Part shown: piece by piece, positions 49,512 to 61,085 of the stretch
Numbering within the stretch: the stretch's first letter is position 1
How the letters are laid out: the number at the start of each line of letters is the position of its first letter
NCBI RefSeq assembly: GCF_025698545.1
Contig: NC_068576.1
Location: 53,292,390-53,356,389, forward strand
DNA length: 64,000 nucleotides
Reading direction: 5' to 3'
Source: Gossypium raimondii
Taxonomy: Eukaryota; Streptophyta; Magnoliopsida; Malvales; Malvaceae
Position numbers and translations under genes: made by a program
Notes under the pieces: generated by a model
Database searches by the model: none
What the model saw: the letters and a program-made list of their open reading frames with translations, nothing else
Told to the model about the DNA's origin: nothing

Positions 49512-50470
49512 TTTTATATATAAAAGAAAATGCAGCTGCTAGAAGAAGTCAAGAGAATGGAGGTGTTATTTTCATAAATTTCCAAGAGTCGGCAGATGAG
49601 ATGATTGCCAAATTGCAGAAAAGTCTACCAAAGGCATAAATTGTATAAAATAATGACAGCTTTCTTCTTTGATTATAAATATATTAATTACATATAATAC
49701 TCAACTACATGATTCACTTGGCCTACCTTTTCAATCAAAGGGTGGACATGGATATCAGATGAAAGATTTTTTTTTTCACAAAATATTAACCTTTCTTACT
49801 TGTCGCATACCTCATTTTACAAGGAAGCTGGCCAAGGCTTTTGATTTAAGTTTTTGCAAAAATGGTAGGTATACTGATAATTAGTTTAAGTTTTACTCCT
49901 ATAATTTTTTTTATACAAAGAATCTGCATGTTTAGATAAGAATTAGCACTCCAAAGACTAGAATTTGGGTTAAATATATTCTCCTAAAGATCTACAGAGA
50001 ATTTGGTTAAGGCCATAAATATATGCTTATCTCATTGCCAAAAAAGATTGTGTGAAAGAAGGGATTGCCAATACGCACGAGGTGCATGCAGACACTTCAG
50101 TTTGCTGTGGGGGCTTTCCCATTTGAAAGATATATCTTCTAGTTTGTCTATGAGCTATTTGATTGGTTAGTTTAACTTTGTTTTTCCATCATAATTAAAA
50201 TGAGATGATTAATGGAGTTTGAGGGGTGGAACAAGAAAGAGACCTCGGGGATGCACATATAGAACCTTCCATGTCCTTCTGGGTTTTATATATATGAATA
50301 TAAATATAGTCATCAAACATTTGGGGTTTGCTTACCTTAGCAATCATGAGTCCACCAGCTATCATTACAACTGAAGAGAAATCCCTCTTTGCTCTTCTTT
50401 TTCCCTCTCTCATAATTTATTACATAGCCACCAGCCAGCCCACCAGTGAAATTTATTCACCAGACCAAAC
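49512..50470. other. Upstream region of the LITTLE ZIPPER gene
   Basis: AT-rich with no gene of its own. The part from about 50190 holds short TATA-rich and pyrimidine-rich blocks that may belong to the promoter or a leader. Confidence 0.35.
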
Positions 50471-50480
50471 TATATTTATA
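50471..50480 (+). promoter_or_regulatory. TATA box candidate of the LITTLE ZIPPER gene
   Basis: TATATTTATA, 80 bp upstream of the ATG. An alternative start of transcription further up, near TATATATATGAAT at 50287, is equally possible. Confidence 0.3.
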
Positions 50481-50559
50481 GCACCTTATATCCTTCTTCT
50501 TCCTCCCAATTCCCCCCCCCCCCTCTCTTCATTTTCAATTATATACATACCTAAACAAG

Positions 50560-51000
50560 ATGTGTAAAAACATGGATTGGAGTCCATTCCCATCTCATCC
50601 CACCATTGCTTCTTCAAAGAGAAGGCATAGATTAAAACATTCTAAGGTTCAAATTTACAGGCTTTCCAGGTACATACATACATATATGTTTTCACTTTCA
50701 TATACTACTTTTCATGTCTTTTGCGTATATATGCATGTGTATAGGTTTGATGGTACTAATTAACGCAAAAATACATGCAGGAAAAGATGGGAAGAAAATA
50801 TGAAGAAAGACATGGAACTAATGAACTTGAAGCTGTACTTAGAGAACCAAAGTATCATTGAAGAGAATGAGAAGTTAAGGAAGAAAGCCAGTCTTCTCCA
50901 ACAAGAGAACTTAGCTTTAATGTCGGAGTACCAGAAGAAGTTTCCTCATTTGGATCGTTTTTCAACCACCCTTTTGCTTCTTCTGCAACAAAAACACTGA
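50560..51000 (+). CDS. LITTLE ZIPPER (ZPR1/2-like) microprotein
   Basis: Two exons, 50560-50669 and 50781-51000, joined across a GT-AG intron (GTACAT...TGCAG) into 109 aa. A basic N-terminal part (SSKRRHRLKHSK) is followed by a leucine zipper at about 48-85 with the segments MELMNLKLYLEN, IIEENEKLRKKA and LLQQENLAL, and a Leu-rich tail. There is no homeodomain. Sequence and size match the ZPR family. ZPR proteins are microproteins that heterodimerise with class III HD-ZIP transcription factors through the zipper and block their DNA binding; in Arabidopsis HD-ZIP III factors in turn induce ZPR genes, a feedback that sets adaxial fate and meristem size. It acts in the nucleus. The choice among ZPR1 and ZPR2 is open, but the extended N-terminus argues against the shorter ZPR3/4. 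Confidence 0.85.
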
Positions 51001-52135
51001 TGATATAAAGCTTAAGAAAAAATTAATTATCTGCATAAATCGATGTATGTTAGCAACAACATGGGATTTTGTAGCTTGATATTTTTGTTTTCAACTCTGA
51101 TTAAGATAAAATGATTTCCATGTATCACCAGAATTCTCCATTTGTTTCACATATATGCTATATATATAGTTTGCCTTTTTCAGCAAGGAATAGAGGAACT
51201 AATGGCAGAAAGTATGATTTATAAGGTTAGGGTTGGAGAGTCATTTATCCATTTCATTTGATGATATTATTGACAAGCTTGTAAACATACATGATTGGTT
51301 TAAAGATTTAAGCTTTACTCTGATTTAGAGGTCTTTCTTTGGTGTAAAGTTTGCTTATATATATATACACACACACACATTGGGGTTACTGACTTGATAT
51401 CAGTCAATAAACCCCCATTAAAACATTCTGAAAATGATCAAAAACAATCTCTCCAGCCAAATTAATCATAGATTCATTAGCTTAAATCTTTGGGAAGACT
51501 GCTTCAAACATAAGGCCTAAGCCTACAGCATCCTTATTTGCCTAAAACCCACTGTTTTCTTAATTAGTCTGTAATCAGGCATCTTTTTCTGACTTTCTTG
51601 TCCTTAATGCTTTTTTGTGTGTCAAAAGCTCATGATTGTGATTTAACATTCTTCAAAGAAATCTCAAGTTAAAAAAAGAACCAAGTAGCTCAGAAAACAA
51701 GAAATGGAGATATTGACAAATAGCTGTCACGTGTTAATTGAGTAAAATTATTTTTAAGAATCTATAATTTAATTCCCAACAAGAGAGGCTCAAGTCAAAA
51801 CCAGTTGGTTGACAAATTGACAAGGGAGAGGCTTTTCATTATAGATACAGCTCAAAAAATGATATTTGACTCTCAGGCTGCTTATAGCCATTCCCAGACA
51901 AGCATGAGAGAAAAATGTCTTACATTTAGATAATATAATGTTTGCTTTTTTGTCACTAATTGGGCAGCTTCCACCTTGCCAAGTTTTTTTTACTGCAAAA
52001 GGTAAACGATTGCCTATTGTTTATAGCTTGTAAGTGGCACCTCGCCTAGTTGAGCTCTCCAATAGAAGGATAGCACATAGCAGTGGACAATACTGATCCT
52101 TGGGGCACATTCAATGGATTATATGAGTGGAAACT
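51001..52135. other. Intergenic between ZPR and the Ycf49-like gene (convergent)
   Basis: Holds the ZPR 3'UTR and the 3'UTR of the minus-strand gene. A TA/CA dinucleotide microsatellite lies at 51355-51380. No other gene seen. Confidence 0.4.
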
Positions 52136-54036
52136 TCATAGCTTCTGGGAATTTTTGTCCGTTACTTTGCAGATACGAAATGCAGCATAACACATAGTGG
52201 CATTACCTATTACCGTCAGTGCAGCTTGAAGAGCCACCAATACCTACAATTCATTGGCAGAATGGAGTGATTTAAGAGACTCTGTTTCTACACTCACGCT
52301 GTGCACATCCATCTCACAAGCTGAGAGGCTAGAGTTCTTAGTCATCAACCATCACTCATCAGCATAGCAGTCTAATTGTTAGTGAGCTGAAGTATGATCA
52401 TCTTATGCAAGTACGTAATTAGGCAGAACATGTAGGAATGCATAGCAAAAGTACATTAAAAACCTGAATAAAATGGCTAGATGATCAACAGGTACTGTTT
52501 TATTACAGAATATGGCTTTTATGGATACTGATACAAATTTATGGTCCTGATAAGAATATGCATAACAGTGATTCATCTGAAACTATTATGCATATCTCTA
52601 GGTCTTATTTCCTGTTAGATAAATCCAAATTCATCAACCCCCAAGTTCAGGCACTATGTTTATCCTGTGTTATGTGGATCAAACATGGTTAGGTGGAAAA
52701 GATTCCCCACCTTTTGAGTAGTGTAAAATAGGTAAACTTGGCTATTTCCACGTCATTATCAAAAACAATATTCAATGTTTCGGTTGCAATAGTATTACAT
52801 TAAATCTTTGGTTTCTTAATTGTTACATTCACAATTTTGTCATGATAAGCATTGAGGTTGTATAGGAGTAAAAACTAAAAAAAGACGACACTTGTATCCA
52901 TGATTCAATGTAAAGCCAAATGTCTCGTCCTAGTGTTTCTGTACCAATACATCACCGTACCTCAATTAATTCAAACTAGTCTTTGCATTTTTCTGTAAAA
53001 AGAAGAAGAAAGCAGAGTAACTTCTCAGTTCTCACCTCAAGGGATTCAGAATTGTAAAAGAAATGCCAGGTACACGCACAAAATGCTCCACCGAGTAAAG
53101 GTACCTAAAACAAACAATTAAATCAGGAAAAAATAGAAACTTAACTTATAGATGCTTGACATGACATATCATTCAAGCCTAATCACATTGAGTTGTAAAA
53201 AACGGATAGGACTCAATTCCGGTCTATTCCAGAGGATAGATCTATCTGCAAGAACTTGGTACTTGCTACATTAAGGTTGAGTGATCAATTCCAGTGTAAA
53301 GGTGTGTTTTTTTTTCTTTCAAAATAAAACACTTCACAGCAGATTACAAAAAAAAAAAGAAAAGAAAAAGGTTCCATAAACAATTCAAGCATCAATCAAA
53401 AAGCTTTTTCTAAACAACCCTAGACTAAGAGAAAACAAGAACTTACAAGACTAAGAAGAAAAACTCACCATTCCCCAAGAGAGACCCTTCCATGATTCAA
53501 ACCCAGATTTCTCTCCATATTGCCACACCAAAGCCATTGCTGTAATCCTTTTGACAAAGTAATATCATTAACACAGTAACCAACTCACGAGAAGAATAAT
53601 AATTTCAATTCAGAGGATACAAAGGGAATCAGAACAGTCAATACTGTTTTACTTTTATCAAGTAGCAGCCCAATGCACATCAATAGAAGGAAATATCCGA
53701 AGACAAGAGAAGAAAATATCCTCACCATTCAACAACACTGGACACGTGTATGGCCCAAGTGGGAAGAGACAAGGCATTAGCGGGCTCACTGAGCGGCAAA
53801 GAAGTGCCTAGCAACAACGGCAATTCGGAGGCCGAAGCGGAACCCGCAAGAGCCAAGGCCAGAGCTGACCCGACTATACCAATCACGGATTTTGGCTTCC
53901 AATTTAAGCTGGGAATGGACAGGTTTCCAGTCAATGGCCTGGGTTTTTTAAAAAATTCGGGGCAACGAAGAGTTGGAAGGGAATGAGTTTGTTTGAAAAT
54001 GGGTAGTGGAGAGCAGAGTAAGGTGGCGTTCGCCAT
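52136..54036 (-). CDS. Plastid Ycf49-like (DUF2499) membrane protein
   Basis: Four exons: 53726-54036, 53469-53547, 53036-53104 and 52136-52243, giving 188 aa with stop TGA at 52136-52138. A Ser/Pro/Thr-rich N-terminus of about 50 residues fits a chloroplast transit peptide, followed by the hydrophobic stretch VIGIVGSALALALAGSAS. The conserved domain starts at about residue 90 with LPTWAIHVSSVVEW and goes on through ALVWQYGEKSG, LGGAFCACTWHFFYNSE and ALQAALTVIGNATM. This is the DUF2499/Ycf49 family, encoded in algal and cyanobacterial genomes and nuclear in land plants; its function is not established. Exon 2 uses the acceptor AAAAG, which gives WITAMAL; a second AG eight bases on would shift the frame. 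The gene is intact. Confidence 0.85.
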
Positions 54037-55207
54037 GGAGATTTTGGCGGTGATCCTTTTAGTTGGTCGGATTTTCTTTTAATCTTGTTAGTTTTAGTAG
54101 TTACTTCGTAAGGACCCGTTTGAAAAGCCCTTTTTCCTTTTCGGCATAAATTAGATTCAGAAATGTTAGTTAAATAGTTGGTCCAGTTCTGAAGATAAGG
54201 TTTAGACAAGGGTGTGATTTAAAAAGTGTACATTACTACAAAACCAATTTAAAATGTCATAATACCTTTTTTGTCCCTTCAATTATACAAAAAAACCTTT
54301 TAACCCTTTATTTATTTTTGGCCTTTTTTCTTAACTCCCTTAAATTTATTGACATGGCACGTAGACTACACTATTAGAGAAAGGGTAGATGGGTGGCAAC
54401 ACTCGAGAGCTCTGGCCGGGAAAAAAAGGGAGACCCACAAGCGCACGACCCACCGGCAAGGGGAGGGGGAGAAAACAATGGGGGAAGAACCATAGGCCAA
54501 AGAGCCGCTGCTGCTGACCAGCAAAAACACTCTCATTTTATCTCTAAAAAGTATACGACATCAAATAAAAATATCTACATGTCACGTTCTTATTGAATAT
54601 AATAATTTTGGAGTCAAATAAAATAAAACTGATAATTTAAATACCACTTTTAAGTGGAAAAAAAAAGTGATATAATTTGATGGCAAATTTCTCATTGATT
54701 TATTATAATGTTTATATAAAAAACAATTTTCAAAGTGTGAGGTAAACTTAAATATTATAAGATTAGTATCTATTTATTTTTTTACCAAATAATAAGATTA
54801 GTAGTTTAGTACCTTGGAATCCGTGAACCAGAGAATATGGAAGTGCGGTTTAAAAATGTCAATCTTGGGCAAGGAAAACACCCAGTATAGAGAACGATGT
54901 GAGCAGATCAGCTATAGAGAACGATGCTCCTGTACTTGGTAAATTACTTATCAGCGACCTAAGCAAGGACCACGGTTCTCAGAAATCACCTATTGAGGCC
55001 ATCATAACTGTAACCAAAAGGGGGAAAAAGAGATTCTAAATATCCACTGCTCAGGAATGATTATGAACCCTGTGTAACACAAATACAAGGATTTCATTCT
55101 ATTTCCAGGAGGGTACACACTCCATCTGCCCTACGATGATCCGATTTTTCAAATTTGTATCACAGCATAGGAGGATGGAGTCACATATGAAACCCCTCAT
55201 TCTCCCA
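54037..55207. other. Intergenic between two tandem minus-strand genes
   Basis: The start holds the Ycf49-like promoter and leader; the right end holds the BASS 3'UTR. A purine-rich stretch at 54395-54500 is not a gene as far as I can tell. Confidence 0.4.
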
Positions 55208-57767
55208 TTATTCTTTTTTCTTTGCCCAAATCATGACCAGAGCGAAGCCCATCAATGACATGATCACAGTCTGCATATCCCAAAAACAATACAGTTAAAT
55301 TACGACCAATTCATCTTCACCGGAACTAACTATTTGGAACTTTGACATAAACATAAAAGAAGAAACTTTGAGAAGATGGAATAAAGGAGCCCCTTTATTG
55401 GGAGTCTCTTATACATAAGCATCTTTTTAACAATTTATGCGAAATGGTATCATAATTTGCATACTATTCCTTTGAGAAAAGGCAACTAAAAACAATAAGG
55501 GGGGAAAAGGTAAACAAAAGGCTTACCGAGATAGCTGGAGGCACACTGACAAGTGGATCCTGGAAGAACCTATTAGCAAGTGCAAGCGCCAAAAGACTGC
55601 TTTGCATTCCTGCCAAAGTAAAGTAATATATCAGCAATATTGCAAACTAACAAGCGGCAAAAAAAGGGGGTCTCACTCTCACCTGTCTCGAAAGATAGTG
55701 TTCTTTGCAATGCTTTCACATCAGGTGCTTTATGGAAGAGTGAACCACTGAGGAAATAACCAGCAATGAATGCTGATAAATGGAATGCAACAATGAGCAA
55801 CGAAACAGTTAAACCAAATGGGGACAAAACCGAATTGATGTTAATAGCAAGGGGCGCTCCAACACAACAAGCTGTATCAAGTACAGAAAGCGGCGGCAGA
55901 AATGGTCTCATGGCTTCACAAAGACGAGGGAACAACCTGCAGACATGTTAGACAGATAAGAGATTCTCATAAATATCATCAAGTTCAACATTTGTTTGGG
56001 GTTAGAGTATCACCGATTCAAAAGCAATCCTGCAGTAATAGGAGCAATAACAATCTGCAGAATGCTAGAAACCATTCCCACTACATCAACCGGCAGTCTT
56101 TTTCCAATAAGCAGGAGAGACAACATTGGTGTAACAAAAACAGCAGTAGCAGTAGATAAAGATGTCATAACGATGCTTAATGGAGCTAGTGGTGGATCTG
56201 TCAAAAATGTAGCATAATTCGAGAGCTGGGCACCACTTACGCAGGAGACCAACATAATCCCTGCACCTGATTCATTGATCCACATTCTATCAGTATAGAC
56301 TCTCCAGTTTTTAACTCAAGATAGACAATTTCTTTGGTAGCATTGACCACAAAGACAGATAGACCTACCTAAAGGAGTAGGAAGACCAAACACAGTCACA
56401 GCAATTATTCCAAAAATATATCCAAGCAGGGGTTTCACAACAAATTGACCAACATAACCAGTAAAAATAGCATCTGGCCTTTTAAATGCTTCAATAAAAT
56501 CCTTCTCACTGGAATTAACCCCCACTGCAAACATCAAAAAACCCAATGCAGGGGCATAGTACCTACAAAGAGACCAAATAGTTAAAACATAAGCTAAGAT
56601 ATCAGTCCAAAAGCTCATTACTCTCTCTTATATATAGTGGAACTTTTTTTTCTTTTCTTTTCTTTTCTTTTCATTGTACATAACGTTAATTGATTTATCA
56701 CTTGCATTAGGTTCTGGCCTCAAAAGCTACCCTACTTCTTCAAATATCAATTAAAACCAAAAAGTTGTAATGGATCTTAGATATAAATAAGGTAACAGGA
56801 ATGAATGAACTAATCCTGATTTTAAAGGGATACACTTGAGAATGAAAATTACAGTTTCCACATCCATTTGTCCTAAAAAAAAGGAGAAGGATTATAATAC
56901 ATAGTGTAGACAACCTATTCATAGAAAGAATCAGCTAATGACCTGCTGGTAAACCATGTGAAAGAAGGCGGATACACAAGAGCCATAATTGTACTAGCAA
57001 GGACTACATGAGGCAGAATGGAATTTGATTGCTTCAAAATATCCACTATAGAAGCCTTCTTTTGTTTAACAATCTGAAACAGCACATACAACAAGAACTA
57101 CTATGAATTTTTGCCCAAAATAGTTGATAATGCCACTGTCTGCAAGTACATATTGCAAAGAACACCAAATACTAAAATACAACAGGATCATGTTAGCAAA
57201 TATAGGATTTGGGTATCAATTATCAAGCATAAAGTTTTGACCTTTGACTGTTAGGTAACACATTATAGCACTCCATAAGTCCATACAGCAAACAGGACAA
57301 GCATGATTATCAAACTATAAGAAAGTACAGTTAAGCTGAAATTTGAACACAGATTATGTTTAACAAAAACATGAGCACCTGATTTGGTTCCGGTTCAAAT
57401 TCCTGACCTGGGTCCCTTTCAAAAGATTCTGAAACTTTCTCTGATGCACATTTACACTCCAAAAATTTAGAGCCCCTAACTGCAAAAAAAGGAACACAAA
57501 CACACACACAAAGGATGAAAAGGAAATACTTTTAAAACATAACCCAGAAAACCCAGAACATCAAATGGCTAAAAAAAACCCAAAAATTAAAGGCCAACAA
57601 GAACAATACTTACACTGAGAAACGGAACTGAGTGGAACAGGAATATAGGAACTTTGTGGCAAAACTGAGAACTGGACTCGCTTAGGTATATGAAAGCTAT
57701 TGTTTTGCAAGAAAACATGATTGAATCGTGGACGCTGGATCAAGAACTGACCAGTGGTTGAACTCAT
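55208..57767 (-). CDS. Plastid bile acid:sodium symporter family carrier, BASS5/6-like
   Basis: Eight exons: 57614-57767, 57379-57479, 56943-57073, 56369-56562, 56014-56266, 55683-55936, 55527-55609 and 55208-55270. The sum, 1233 nt, is one frame for 410 aa with stop TAA. A Ser/Gln-rich transit peptide of about 60 residues is followed by roughly nine membrane segments, with the family motifs PALGFLMFAVGVNSSE, GYVGQFVVKPLLGY, LVSCVSGAQLSNYATF, SVLDTACCVGAPLA and ETGMQSSLLALALA. Length and sequence match plastid BASS5 and BASS6. Arabidopsis BASS5 carries methionine-derived keto acids for glucosinolate synthesis, and BASS6 exports glycolate in photorespiration. Because glucosinolates are a Brassicales trait and the motif SVLDTACCVGAPLA is nearer BASS6 as I recall it, a BASS6-type role is more likely here. 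The gene is intact. Confidence 0.88.
56651..56672. repeat. (TTTTC)n microsatellite in a BASS intron
   Basis: Four to five copies of TTTTC/TTCTT in the intron between exons 3 and 4. Confidence 0.7.
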
Positions 57768-60009
57768 CTTTTTGTTGGATTTTTTTTTTGGGGGGGGGGG
57801 GTTTACTTTTCGTTTTTAACAATGGAATGGTTTGGTTTTCAGCGCTTTTCGTCTTCTCTTTAAATTCTATTTGGTAAGTGGCGTACGAAAATATTTAACG
57901 TCTCTGCTGGCGTGAAGGCAAAAGGGAAAGAACAATTAAAGAATTCACAACTTATTTTAATATTTATTCACTGAGATTCATTAGTATAGTTCTTTAATAA
58001 TGGAAAAGTTCCAATTTTTGGTTTTATCTTATTTTCTCAAGGTATCTTAAGTATGGGTTGGGCACCTCATCTTACCCGATTACCTTCTGCTTTATTTTTA
58101 CAGCTCAAAGGTCAACTCCTAATGGCTTCCAACAAAAATCCGAGTTAACTCTATTCAGGTATATATATATTCTTTTTTAAATTATTAGCAGATAATTTTG
58201 GTAATTTTTTTAATCTGAATTCTAAAATCTCGAATCTTGAATCTAAACTAAAATGCTAAATTCAGAGTTCGAGATTTAAGTCTTGGGGTTGAGATTAAAA
58301 AACTATCAAATTATATATCAATAACATGAAAAAATTACTATAATGTGCCCCTCTGTTTTATACAATTTTTTTCTCTATATATGATTAACTCTCATATAAG
58401 ATTACAAGAAGTAAGATTGTTTAATACAACTTAACATGGTGCAAACTAGGGATATGCACCTTGACCCTCGAAAATGATAAATTTATTATTTAATTCTTTT
58501 AAATTTTATAAAATTACATGTTAATAAAATAGTAAAATAGTTTTTCAATTCTTTAAAGTTTTTAACTCGAAGCCTAAGTTACAATGTGATGGTTTTCTAA
58601 GGTGATGATTTCATCTCAGCATGATAGATAAAATGTATGAGTTTTCGAACGCTATCGCATTACCATGAAGTCAAATATACCTTAAAACTATCACAATGTA
58701 TATGTCAAACACAAAAAACAAATGAATCTTTCTCCCTAAATTTCTAACACCAAACACAAAAAAAAATTATAAAGAGAAACAAAAAACGCGTAAACTTATT
58801 TCCCTAAATATCACAAAAATAGGACTAAAATCGAAAAAAAAACTCAAAATCCGCATATACTTCAAATTTACCTCTCATTTTACTTGACATTGACCAAAAT
58901 ATTATATATGGGTGTTGACTGGTTGTATTTCTGATGTGTGTTTTTGTGGCATGGTTTTAAAATTCAGTTTGAAACCTTAACTTGTGGGGCAATGGCAATT
59001 GATGCTTTCTCTACTGTATGCTTAACATTCAATCTTTGTCAATGTATCAAAAGTGGAACAAAGATTTTCTTACATGTCTGCTTCACCTTCTTTTTTATTC
59101 ACGGTAAGGAGGTTTTTTTTTTTTTTAAGAAATAAATTTTGATTTTTTTTAATAAAATGTTATTTCAAATTATTTTTCAAAACCTTCATTTAACACACAT
59201 ATTTGAACATTTACAAATTAAGACTGGAAAATATTTTGGGTCTACATAAATATATTGACATTATCATCTAAGAAATCCCCTGGTGCTGCTGTTTCCTTGT
59301 TACGAAGAACTGAAGTTAAATATTTTAAATTGAGATAATTTAATTTTTAATAAAAATATATAATTAAAATATAATAAATGAAACCCAATTTTAAAAGTAA
59401 AAGTAAAAGTAAAAAAGAACCCCAAATTTTCACCATATCGATTCCATCACTAAAACTCATTGTGTATTTTTGGAACATTAATGTGTTTTATGACACTTGG
59501 TTTTGGAAGATGGGATTATCTTTCTAATACAATCATTATGATGGCTTTTCACATGTAACTTTGAAATTCAAACATTATTGCAACAAAATAATAATCACAA
59601 CAACTAAACACATAATTATCAAATCGTAGTTAGCCCAAATTATTATTATTTCTCCTCTTCAAACATTTCGATTTCAATGATTAGGTTAGATTCTAATTAA
59701 AATTTGAGCCGCTTTAAATAATGATTATTTTTATTTATAATACCTGAATTTTAAATTTTATCAAACTTTTTATCACTTAATTCAATCTATATTAATTTTA
59801 GATTTACTAAATATCACCTTTTAATATTATTATATGAATACAATGAATTAAACTTCTAATTAGAAAAATAAATATTTTGGCTTGGCTGTTGAATATTCTG
59901 CCATTTTGCCTGCCATCTAGTTGCTGCTAGTATCTTCTGATCTTGAATTTGTACCCTTTAATGAGCCAATTAAATCTAAATTTCACTAGCCAGAGCATTT
60001 CCTCATGGT
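57768..60009. other. BASS promoter side and intergenic sequence
   Basis: A T9G12 run lies just upstream of the BASS start (57780-57801). Near 58160-58330 is a weak inverted-repeat block with words like those of the element at 3579. No gene recognised; the frame at 58938-59135 has no domain. Confidence 0.35.
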
Positions 60010-60415
60010 TGAGAATGGTTTGATACTAAAAAAATTTGATTTATTTCGGTTAATCAATTAGTTAATTAATCTAATTCGGCTAGAGGTTGGTTGATAATTT
60101 TATAGAAATTCGATTATTGGTTAATCTAGTTCGAAATCGGGTAATTAACCGAACTTAATAATTAATAATACAAATTATATGTAGTTTTAATTGAATAATT
60201 CGGTCAAATAAATGTTATCAACTTATTTTTTTATATGTTTTATACTTGTTTTAACCAAAAACATATAAATTTTGGTTAAACCATTCGAATTAACCGAAAT
60301 ATTTCGGTTCAGTTAATTTTTTTGAAAAAAATTCGATTGAGTTGACGGTTAAAGAATTAAAATGTTTAATTAATACTAATTGATTTGATTAACCATTTGA
60401 ACACCTCTAGGTCTC
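60010..60415. repeat. Repeat rich in CGGTTAATTCGG-type words
   Basis: Contains several copies of TTCGGTTAAT and ATTAACCGAA in both orientations and ends at ACCATTTGAACACCTCTAG. Its type is common in plant intergenic DNA. The left limit is uncertain, and a related stretch occurs at 61555-61700. Confidence 0.4.
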
Positions 60416-60949
60416 TATCATATCATATAAGCTTTTTTTTTTTTTTTTTTTGAGTTCGGTAAGGAAATTGCAAAGTTGGTTCTCTAAATTCTTTTGAACT
60501 CCTAGGAGCCTAGTTATTATTTTCCTCTTGTGAACAAAGACAATTATGCTTAACCAATTATCAATAATAATTAAGAAGGTAAATAAATAAGTTTGTTTAT
60601 TAAATCAAATAAATAAGTATAAGTTTGATTTATTAAATGAATGCACTTTAATAAAGGTGTGTTTGGTTCGTTTATGTTCATGAACAAATTTATTTATAGA
60701 CTTATTTATTTAAAAATAATATTTTTCTTTGTTTTATATTTAAATTTAGTTGGTTTGTTTATTTATTTATTTATTTTTTGTTTGATTGGTTTTTGTGAAC
60801 ATGTTCATTTAAGGTTTGCGAACTTATAAAAGAACATGTTGGCGAGTATTAAATAAACTAAGCATAAGCATACCAAATAATAAACGAATCAAGTTTGGAC
60901 ATGATGTTGAAATTTTAAAACATGAATAATTTTAAAAAATAAACAAATA

Positions 60950-61085
60950 GAACTCCGTGTGTTGGCCTAATGGTTAGGGTGTTCACTGCCCCGAGTGTGA
61001 CCTAGATTCAAGTCGTGTTGCTGTTAGGGCTTTGCCCTCTTGTAATGCACCAAAAAACAAACAAACAAACACAAACAAAACTCTG
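60950..61085 (+). mobile_element. tRNA-derived SINE
   Basis: Box A TGGCCTAATGG (60963-60973) matches the pol III consensus, and box B ATTCAAGTC (61006-61014) matches with one change; the spacing is normal for a tRNA-like head. The body ends TTTGCCCTCTTGTAATGC and is followed by an A/CAAA-rich tail (61050-61080). Possible target duplication: AACTCCGT before it and AACTCTGT after it. Confidence 0.6.

Noticed and set aside
54393..54596. 67-residue frame between two genes
   Set aside because: Gly/Arg-rich with no domain; no evidence of expression in the sequence.
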